DNA of 23,024 bases from assembly GCA_036526255.1 (NCBI GenBank), contig DATCYW010000082.1, positions 1-23,024 of the forward strand. Direction: 5' to 3'. Position numbers and translations under genes: made by a program. This document shows, piece after piece, positions 14,111 to 20,070 of this stretch. Under the pieces are notes generated by a model. The model had not been told where the DNA came from, did no database searches, and worked only from the letters and a program-made list of their open reading frames with translations. The stretch comes from Malonomonas sp036526255 (GTDB taxonomy: Bacteria; Desulfobacterota; Desulfuromonadia; Desulfuromonadales; Geopsychrobacteraceae). Every line of letters begins with the position of its first letter. Position 1 is the first letter of the stretch.

Positions 14111-14542
14111 TCAGTCACTTTCTGTGGAATCAGATTCATCCGCTTTGGCTTGCCGAACCACATCCTTGAGCCATTCAATTTCATCCGGCTCGAACTGCTT
14201 CTGGTGCTCGGTGCCGTAGTTCATCGCCCAGTGCAGGTTCGGCAACGACATCTCGGTGATCGCGTGGCCGGGCAACGCAACGTATTTGGCGTCTTCGTCC
14301 GCCCAGTCATTGAGACGCTTGATCGTATCGAACAGCATCAGAAAGCTTTTCCCCTCGGCATCGATCAGCAGCGGCAAAGCGCCTTCATCCGCCTTTTCCT
14401 GATCGGCTGCTTTGGGATCCGTTTGTTTCGTCTCTTCAATGGTCGGCACGAAGAACAGCGAATTCAGGAACAGGTCGTAAAACACCGGCTGCATGTTGCG
14501 GTCCTCACGACTGGCAACCAGCGCCTGGTCAAGTTTGGTCAT
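14111..14542 (-). CDS. SseB-like N-terminal domain protein
   Basis: A 143-residue cytosolic protein. It starts MTKLDQALVASREDR and continues VFYDLFLNSLFFVP, then LLIDAEGKSFLMLFDT, the layout of the SseB N-terminal domain (a strand-rich fold with a conserved [FL]Y.LLL...FFVP pattern). Proteins of this group are named for enhanced serine sensitivity and for type III secretion-linked SseB domains, but the biochemical role is unsettled. ATG 14542 has an AAGGA site about 8 bases upstream, and a promoter at 14580-14608 lies just outside it; a longer frame reaching 14608 would include that promoter. The C-terminus is acidic (KADESDSTESD). It is followed after one base by the MBL hydrolase, so the two are probably translated together. 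Confidence 0.8.
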   Translation of the reverse strand: MTKLDQALVASREDRNMQPVFYDLFLNSLFFVPTIEETKQTDPKAADQEKADEGALPLLIDAEGKSFLMLFDTIKRLNDWADEDAKYVALPGHAITEMSLPNLHWAMNYGTEHQKQFEPDEIEWLKDVVRQAKADESDSTESD

Positions 14543-14579
14543 CGAAAAGATCCTTTCAGGGATGGGATAGCAAAGCGCG

Positions 14580-14608
14580 ATCATAGGGAAAATGGCCGGT
14601 TTCGGCAA
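14580..14608 (-). promoter_or_regulatory. sigma70-type promoter for the SseB-like / MBL pair
   Basis: On the minus strand TTGCCG (14608-14603), a 17-base spacer and TATGAT (14585-14580, 5 of 6) lie 37 bases upstream of ATG 14542. It would start transcription near 14573 and serve both downstream genes. Confidence 0.5.
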
Positions 14609-14622
14609 GTTTCAAGGGCTGT

Positions 14623-15021
14623 TTATTCGCTGACCGGTTGCCGGGACGGGTCCAGCTTAACCCGCTGCCAGCCTTTGGATTGCAGGCAGAAGCGATACAG
14701 CCGCGTGTAATCAAGATTGTAGCGGTGAAAATCATAACTGCTGTGCAATGGTGGAAATGGCCTGAGGTGTCCATAGTGCGCATGGCGATCGAAGTAATAG
14801 GGGTAGCCGTAATCGCGGCGAAAATAATCGAAGCGGTCCAGCTCATTTTCAGCCAGTTCCCGGCAGTCGATTTCCGCCTGTTGCAGCTCAGCACTGCCCA
14901 ATCCGTCCGGATGCCGCCAGCTCCAGTGACTGCCGCTGGCGCAGCCCAGAAGAAGCAGGGCAACAGTGGTAAGGGCAAAAAACAACAGGTAATCTGTGCG
15001 TTGTGTCTTTGTCTGTCTCAT
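14623..15021 (-). CDS. small lipoprotein rich in Tyr, His and Arg
   Basis: A 132-residue protein with a lipoprotein signal: basic start (MRQTKTQRTDY), hydrophobic core and lipobox LLLGC at about residue 27, so it should be lipidated and exported. The mature part has no recognised domain. Its middle is unusually aromatic and histidine-rich (YFRRDYGYPYYFDRHAHYGH, then RPFPPLHSSYDFHRYNLDY), followed by a C-terminal segment with a lone cysteine (RFCLQSKGWQRVKLDP). With the second cysteine after the lipobox (IDCREL) it could form one periplasmic disulfide. The CRELAENE/CLQSKGWQ pairing resembles small outer-membrane lipoproteins of proteobacteria that carry a C-terminal CMxxKGW-type motif. Function unknown. 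A -10-like TATAAT lies only 6 bases from the ATG. Confidence 0.78.
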   Translation of the reverse strand: MRQTKTQRTDYLLFFALTTVALLLLGCASGSHWSWRHPDGLGSAELQQAEIDCRELAENELDRFDYFRRDYGYPYYFDRHAHYGHLRPFPPLHSSYDFHRYNLDYTRLYRFCLQSKGWQRVKLDPSRQPVSE

Positions 15022-15027
15022 GGGCAG

Positions 15028-15033
15028 ATTATA
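15028..15033 (-). promoter_or_regulatory. consensus -10 box very close to the lipoprotein ATG
   Basis: TATAAT on the minus strand lies 6 bases before ATG 15021, with AAGG just upstream of it. No good -35 is visible at 16-18 bases. If used, transcription would begin at or next to the start codon. Confidence 0.25.
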
Positions 15034-15079
15034 CCTTAAAACTTAAATTGAAGTGATTTCCGCTTGCGGCAATTTCTCT

Positions 15080-15108
15080 TTGCTACCGCTGGTCTCAGTT
15101 GCTATTTT
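15080..15108 (+). promoter_or_regulatory. possible promoter for the SbcD/SbcC-like pair
   Basis: TTGCTA (15080-15085), a 17-base spacer and TATTTT (15103-15108) sit in the 130-base divergent gap, 43 bases before the nuclease start. Each box matches consensus at 4 of 6. Confidence 0.3.
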
Positions 15109-15151
15109 GGCTGCTGGGTAATTTCAACCTCCCGTGACTCTAGGTTTGCAG

Positions 15152-16399
15152 ATGCGCTTTATTCACACCGCCGATATTCACCTTGGCAAAACCTATCGAA
15201 ATTCTGCTGCTGAAAAAATCCGTTATGAGGATTTCTTCAGCACGCTGGCTGGAATCGTTGCCGTGGCGGTCGGGGATGCGGTTGATTTCGTCCTGATCGG
15301 CGGCGACCTGTTTCATGTCGGGCAGATTTTGCCGAGAACCTTCGCCCGTACCATCGAAACCCTGCAGCCCTTAAGGGATGCCGGTATCCCCTGCATCGCC
15401 ATCGAGGGGAATCACGACTGGATACATCGCCGCGACAGTATTTCCTGGATGGAAGCCTTATCGCAGATGGGATATCTCCGGCTGTTGCGTCCGCAGCGCA
15501 GCGAAGAGGGTGGTTACATTTTTGCCCCTTTCGATATAGAGGAAGGGGTCGGCGGGCATGTGCAGATCGGTGACCTGAATATCTACGGGCTCGGTTATAT
15601 CGGTGCCCAGGCCGGCGCCCACGTCGAGCGGATCTGTCAGGCGGTGACAACGCGGAAAAATATCCTGCTGTTCCATGTCGGTATCTGGAGCTACTCGCCG
15701 GTTGAGATCGGCAACATGAAGCTCGAAGAGGCCCATCCGCTGGCAGACAAATTCGCCTATGTCGCGCTCGGCCACGGCCATAAACCCTATATCATCGAAA
15801 CTCCGGCTGGACAGCCCTATGCCTACAATCCCGGTTCGCCCGATCGGGTCAATTTCGGCGAACAGAAATATGCCAAGGGCTATTACCTGGTGACAGAGAA
15901 GGGTGGAGATTTTGTCGCCGAGTTCAAGTCGACCGATCCACGGCCGATGCTGGTTGCGACCATTGATCTCGATGGCGCTGAACAGGCCGACGAGGCGCTG
16001 GCCCGTTTCTGTACGCAGGTCAAGGAGAAGCTTTTGGCAATTACCGATCAGCGCTCACCGCTGCTTGAGTTGAAACTGGTCGGCCGGGTCAAGTTCCATC
16101 CGTTTGAACTGGGGCGGGAACGGTTGAGGGCTGCACTGGAAGAGCTTGCCAATCCACTGCATCTGGAGATTGTCAACCAGCTGTCGCGGGTGACCCATGC
16201 GGCTGGCGAAGAGAGCGTCAAAAAATCTCTCGCCGAGATTGAAGCCGATGTGCTCAAGGAGCTGATTGGAGCCAACAGCGACTATCAGGGGCGCGAGGAG
16301 GAACTGTCCCGCCTCTCGCTGCAGATTCGTGATCTGGTGCTGCGCGGTGACGTTGAAGACGACGAGCTGATCGGACTGCTCGACAGGGAGGAGCGCTGA
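15152..16399 (+). CDS. SbcD/Mre11-like DNA repair nuclease
   Basis: A 415-residue metallophosphoesterase of the Mre11/SbcD/YhaO group, expected to trim DNA ends with the ATPase encoded next. Five phosphoesterase motifs are visible in order: FIHTADIHLG (D, H), LIGGDLFHVG (GD), AIEGNHDWIHR (GNHD), LLFHVGIWSY (H) and VALGHGHKPYI (GHGH). The C-terminal third (about 270-415) is charged and helical and would be the capping and ATPase-docking region. ATG 15152 puts the first motif right after the start (MRFIHTADIHLG), the usual arrangement; GTG 15134 is a weaker alternative. The stop overlaps the ATPase start by one base (TGATG at 16397-16401), which supports a complex. It is closer to Mre11/YhaO-type nucleases than to E. 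coli SbcD, judging from the order and wording of motifs. Confidence 0.92.
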   Translation: MRFIHTADIHLGKTYRNSAAEKIRYEDFFSTLAGIVAVAVGDAVDFVLIGGDLFHVGQILPRTFARTIETLQPLRDAGIPCIAIEGNHDWIHRRDSISWMEALSQMGYLRLLRPQRSEEGGYIFAPFDIEEGVGGHVQIGDLNIYGLGYIGAQAGAHVERICQAVTTRKNILLFHVGIWSYSPVEIGNMKLEEAHPLADKFAYVALGHGHKPYIIETPAGQPYAYNPGSPDRVNFGEQKYAKGYYLVTEKGGDFVAEFKSTDPRPMLVATIDLDGAEQADEALARFCTQVKEKLLAITDQRSPLLELKLVGRVKFHPFELGRERLRAALEELANPLHLEIVNQLSRVTHAAGEESVKKSLAEIEADVLKELIGANSDYQGREEELSRLSLQIRDLVLRGDVEDDELIGLLDREER

Positions 16400-18840
16400 T
16401 GCAGATCCTCTCTATTGCTCTGAAAAACATCAAGTCGCATCGCGACCGGCAGTTCGATTTCGCCGCCGGGATCAATGTGCTCGCCGGTCCGAACGGGATC
16501 GGTAAAAGTACCATTTTTGAAGCGATCGGCTATGCGCTGTTCGGCGTTGATGCCCGTGATTTTGTCGGTAACATTGAGCGTTTCATTTCGATCGGCGCGA
16601 AAAAGGGCGAGGTCAGCGTCGTCTTTCAGCCCGGCGATGGACAGACTTATCAGGCATCGCGCACGGTCGGCAGCAATTCGAAATGGCTACTGGCAATAAA
16701 GGCAGGCGATGCCTTTGAGGTTGAAGAGCATGCCAATGCCGACGAAACGCAGGGGCGGATCAAGCAGCTGCTTGGCCTCGACAATGGTCGTTCGCTGGCT
16801 GAACAGTTCAAACTGGTCATCGGCCCTTTTCAGAACGACTTTCTCGGACCCTTTGTTATCAAACAGTCGACCAAGCGTCAGGACGCCTTCGATGAAATCC
16901 TTGGCATCGACGCCTGGCGTAAAACCTACAAAGGCTCGAAATCCCTGCTGGACGCGGTGACGCACAAAATTGAACTGATCGTCGTCGAGGTTGTGGCGAA
17001 ACAGGAACAGTTGAAGGTGTTGCCGGAAAAACAGCAGGCACAGAAGGAGACTGCAGCGGCGTACAACGAACAGGCCGCGCGTCTGCAAACCGACGAAAAA
17101 GCCCTGGCTGAATGTTCTGCGTTGTTACAGAAGTGCGACCTGCAGAAAGAGGCGCTCGACAAGTTGCGCAGCGAACTTGATAAAACCAGAGCCAGCATCG
17201 CGCTCGGCAAGGAACACACCGCAACGCAAAAGGTTCTGGTTCAGCAGGCGGAAGAGGCGTTCAGCCTGCTGGAAAAGTATCGTTCCGGAAAAGAGGCATA
17301 CGAACAGGCTGAAACTTTACTGCAGAAGTTGCGGGAAACCGATCAGCAACGCCGTCTGATTGAGCAGGAGGTCGCAAAGCTTGATCGGGAAGCCTTGCGG
17401 ATCAACGAAAACACCGTGCATGAGACACGCGAGCTCAAGCAGGCTGAAAGCGATCTGCAGGAGGATCGCCAGCGCCTTGAGCTGGAGCGTCAGGGGCTGC
17501 AGCCTGATCCGCAGTTGCTTGCGGATGCCGCGCAATTGGTGGCGCTGCGCAAGCAGTTGGAAGAGACGCAGACCGCTCGCGGGCTGCTGGAAGGGCGGCG
17601 CAGCAACCTGCTCGAGGGGCGTGACAAGCTGGCTGCCGGTGTCTGTCCGTTTTTTCAGGAACCCTGCCAGAATATCGCCGGCAAGGAAGCGCGCGATGTT
17701 TTTACCGCGCGTTTTGCCGCCATTGATCAGCAAGCACCGCAGTTTGACCAGCAGATCCTCAGTTTGCGCGAGACCATCGCTACAGCGGAAAAAGCCCAGA
17801 AAAAACTCGCTGAACTCAACGTTCGAGCTGCAGCGCTTGAGCGGCAGAGCCTGGCGTTTGGGCCACGGCTGCAGAAACTTTCCGAGCGCGCCGAGGCGCT
17901 GAAAGATCTGACTGCGGCCAAGACTGCCGCCGAAGCTGTGGCCGCCGAACGCAGAAAAGAATTAACCGCTTTCGCTGCACTGGACGCGGAGATTCAGCAG
18001 GCGGAACAGTTGCGGCTGAGTCATCAAACCGATCGGGATCAATACAACCGTAACCAACAGGCCGCCGCTGATTTGCCGAACCGGCGTGAAACGCTGAATA
18101 AATACCGTCTCCGGATGCAGGATCTGGAGACTGCTCTGCAATCTCAGAGCAGCGAAGAACAGCAGCTGGTGCAGAATTACAGCGCCGAACAGCATCAGGG
18201 GCACAAGCAGCAGCAGAAAGAGCTGCAGGAGAAAATCGCCACTCTAAAAGAGCAGCTCAATGCGTTCGAAAGAGACCGGCGACGACTTGACGCCGAGATT
18301 GAACTGCTGCTGATGGTAAAGCAGCAGATCGATCAGCGACTGGCAGAGCAGCAGCGCTTGGAAGAGAAAAAAACGCTGGTCACCTTTCTGCGCAACCGGG
18401 TGTTTCGCAATGTTTCGGAGCAACTTTCGGAGCGGTTTCGCGAAGAGATCAGCCAGCGCGCGCAGAGCATCTATCGCATTATCGCCGCGGTCGACGAGGA
18501 ACTTTACTGGGGTGAAAACTACCAGATTGTTTTGCGGGATCTGGTTGACGGCGAAATCCGCCAGCGTACAGACGATCAGCTTTCCGGCGGTCAGACTATG
18601 AGTGCCGTGGTGTCACTGCGGCTGGCGCTGCTGCAGACCATCGGTGCGCGTATCGCCTTCTTTGACGAGCCGACGTCTAATCTGGATGCCAGCCGGCGGG
18701 AAAACCTGGCCAGGGCGTTTCGCGCCATCGATGTCGGTCGCGAAGAGGTCACCGAACATTGGTACGACCAGCTGTTTCTGATCAGCCACGATGTCGCTTT
18801 TACCGAGGTGACAGACCAGATTGTTTCGCTGGAAGATTAA
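16399..18840 (+). CDS. SbcC/Rad50-like AAA ATPase
   Basis: An 813-residue SMC-type ATPase, partner of the upstream nuclease in DNA double-strand-end processing. The N-terminal ATPase half has NVLAGPNGIGKSTIFEAIGY (Walker A GPNGIGKS near residue 33). Two long coiled coils rich in Gln, Glu, Lys and Leu cover about 190-405 and 435-690. The C-terminal half has the signature LSGGQTMSAVVSLRLALLQ and Walker B with D-loop (IAFFDEPTSNLDASRREN). At the middle of the chain lies a two-cysteine turn, VCPFFQEPCQN, with C416 and C423, where Rad50 and SbcC carry the CxxC zinc hook; here the spacing is six residues instead of two. Length is shorter than E. coli SbcC (about 1050). Translation is coupled to the nuclease. 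Confidence 0.93.
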   Translation: MQILSIALKNIKSHRDRQFDFAAGINVLAGPNGIGKSTIFEAIGYALFGVDARDFVGNIERFISIGAKKGEVSVVFQPGDGQTYQASRTVGSNSKWLLAIKAGDAFEVEEHANADETQGRIKQLLGLDNGRSLAEQFKLVIGPFQNDFLGPFVIKQSTKRQDAFDEILGIDAWRKTYKGSKSLLDAVTHKIELIVVEVVAKQEQLKVLPEKQQAQKETAAAYNEQAARLQTDEKALAECSALLQKCDLQKEALDKLRSELDKTRASIALGKEHTATQKVLVQQAEEAFSLLEKYRSGKEAYEQAETLLQKLRETDQQRRLIEQEVAKLDREALRINENTVHETRELKQAESDLQEDRQRLELERQGLQPDPQLLADAAQLVALRKQLEETQTARGLLEGRRSNLLEGRDKLAAGVCPFFQEPCQNIAGKEARDVFTARFAAIDQQAPQFDQQILSLRETIATAEKAQKKLAELNVRAAALERQSLAFGPRLQKLSERAEALKDLTAAKTAAEAVAAERRKELTAFAALDAEIQQAEQLRLSHQTDRDQYNRNQQAAADLPNRRETLNKYRLRMQDLETALQSQSSEEQQLVQNYSAEQHQGHKQQQKELQEKIATLKEQLNAFERDRRRLDAEIELLLMVKQQIDQRLAEQQRLEEKKTLVTFLRNRVFRNVSEQLSERFREEISQRAQSIYRIIAAVDEELYWGENYQIVLRDLVDGEIRQRTDDQLSGGQTMSAVVSLRLALLQTIGARIAFFDEPTSNLDASRRENLARAFRAIDVGREEVTEHWYDQLFLISHDVAFTEVTDQIVSLED

Positions 18841-18879
18841 GTCGCTGGCTGGTCAAGCGTAACAAAAAGCCTGTTTCAT

Positions 18880-18912
18880 GTTTGAAAATCTGCAATTGCA
18901 GAAATTTCAAAC
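18880..18912. repeat. 33-bp near-perfect palindrome between the ATPase and Cache genes
   Basis: Outer arms GTTTGAAA (18880-18887) and TTTCAAAC (18905-18912) flank a perfect 14-bp inner palindrome TCTGCAATTGCAGA (18889-18902), with one extra unpaired A on the right. It lies 39 bases after the ATPase stop and 49 bases before the Cache ATG. The following TTGTTCC is a poor T-run, so an operator or a weak terminator are both possible. A smaller inverted repeat CAACT/AGTTG follows at 18919-18937. Confidence 0.75.
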
Positions 18913-18961
18913 TTGTTCCAACTTTCAATTTTAGTTGCTGTTTTGTTGCCAGGAGAGAGAG

Positions 18962-20038
18962 ATGTCGTTGTTTGACCGTTTAGGAATTTCGCAGAAACTT
19001 TTATGCACCCTGTTGCTGGTTTCGCTGCTACCGCTTGGCGGGATCTGGCTGATCAGTTCTCAGAGTACTATCGCCTTGACCGAAGAGAAGGTCGAACAGC
19101 AGCTGTATGCGATCAACACTGTGCTGACGACGCGGGTTGACGACTGGGTTGATATGAACCAGCGGATGCTGCTGCAGAATGCCCGCCTGAGCGAAATCAG
19201 CTCGATGCGGGCTGAGCAGCAGAATCCGGTTCTGCAGTCGATCTCGCAGCACTATGAGTGGGCCTATCTGGCTTTCAGTGTCGCACCCGATGGGACGAAT
19301 GTCGGCCGCAGTGATGGCGGAAAGGTTAAATATTATGGCGATCGCGATTATTTCAAGCAGGTCATCAACGGCGAGCGCTTCGGCAAGCAGGTGTTGATCG
19401 GCAAGACCTCCGGGCAGCCCGCCCTGATTCTGTCGACGGCGATTTACGATCGGTTCGACAAGTTGAATGGCGTGCTGGCGCTGGCGATGACGCTGACGGA
19501 AATCTCCACTGAAATCGTCACGGCAAAGATCGGCAGCAGCGGCTATGCCTTTCTGCTCGATGAAAAGGGCGAGGTGATCGCCCATCCGGATGATGAATTT
19601 ACCCGCTCGCGGGTCGACATGAGCAATCATCAGGCGCTGCAGGCCCTGAAGCGCGGTGAGTCGCATGTGGTGTTTGATGATTACGACGGTAAAAAAGTGG
19701 TCGCCGTCGCCGGCAAGACCCGCCAGGGCTGGACCCTGATCAGCCAGCAGGATTACGCCGAAGCTTATGCGTCGATCGAGCAGGAGAACCTGCGGGCGCT
19801 GCTGCTGCTGGTCGCGACCATTCTGGTGGTGCTGGCAATTTCTCAGGTGGTTTCCCGACGGCTGACCGCGCCGATCCGTGAACTGACCCAGGTTGCTCAG
19901 CAGTACAGCGAAGGCAACCTGCAGTTGAAGATCAGCGGCCTGCAGCGCAGCGATGAAATCGGCCAGCTGGCGCAAGCGATCGACCGGCTAGGGACCAGTA
20001 TCCGGCTGGCGATGGACCGGCTGCAGAAGAAGAAATAA
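18962..20038 (+). CDS. double-Cache / HAMP membrane sensor without output domain
   Basis: A 358-residue membrane protein. TM1 (about residues 12-33, KLLCTLLLVSLLPLGGIWLI) is followed by a periplasmic dCache_1-type region (about 40-270) with the usual markers: YYGDRDYFKQ, GKTSGQPALILSTAIYD, SGYAFLLDEKGEVIAHPD and GWTLISQQD. TM2 (about 276-298, RALLLLVATILVVLAISQVV) leads into a HAMP domain (about 298-352, RRLTAPIRELTQVAQQYSEG and SDEIGQLAQAIDRLG). The protein then ends in LQKKK, so there is no methyl-accepting, kinase or cyclase domain. ATG 18962 has AGGAGAGAGAG directly upstream; an earlier in-frame TTG-type start adds nine residues with no site. The next gene follows 32 bases later. A ligand cannot be told from the sequence. 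Confidence 0.92.
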   Translation: MSLFDRLGISQKLLCTLLLVSLLPLGGIWLISSQSTIALTEEKVEQQLYAINTVLTTRVDDWVDMNQRMLLQNARLSEISSMRAEQQNPVLQSISQHYEWAYLAFSVAPDGTNVGRSDGGKVKYYGDRDYFKQVINGERFGKQVLIGKTSGQPALILSTAIYDRFDKLNGVLALAMTLTEISTEIVTAKIGSSGYAFLLDEKGEVIAHPDDEFTRSRVDMSNHQALQALKRGESHVVFDDYDGKKVVAVAGKTRQGWTLISQQDYAEAYASIEQENLRALLLLVATILVVLAISQVVSRRLTAPIRELTQVAQQYSEGNLQLKISGLQRSDEIGQLAQAIDRLGTSIRLAMDRLQKKK

Positions 20039-20070
20039 ATAGTTCACTTTAGCGACAGCGAGGAGATCTT

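Noticed and set aside
14543..14622. GCCG-AAAC-CGGC hairpin followed by CATTTT as a terminator of the lipoprotein gene
   Set aside because: The stem is only 4 bp and the T-run short, and the sequence overlaps the better-supported promoter at 14580-14608.
19028..19975. Long open frame antisense to the Cache-HAMP gene (315 codons)
   Set aside because: It is a mirror of a gene with clear domains, has a composition typical of antisense frames (rich in Leu, Gln, Arg, Ala) and shows no domain or ribosome site.
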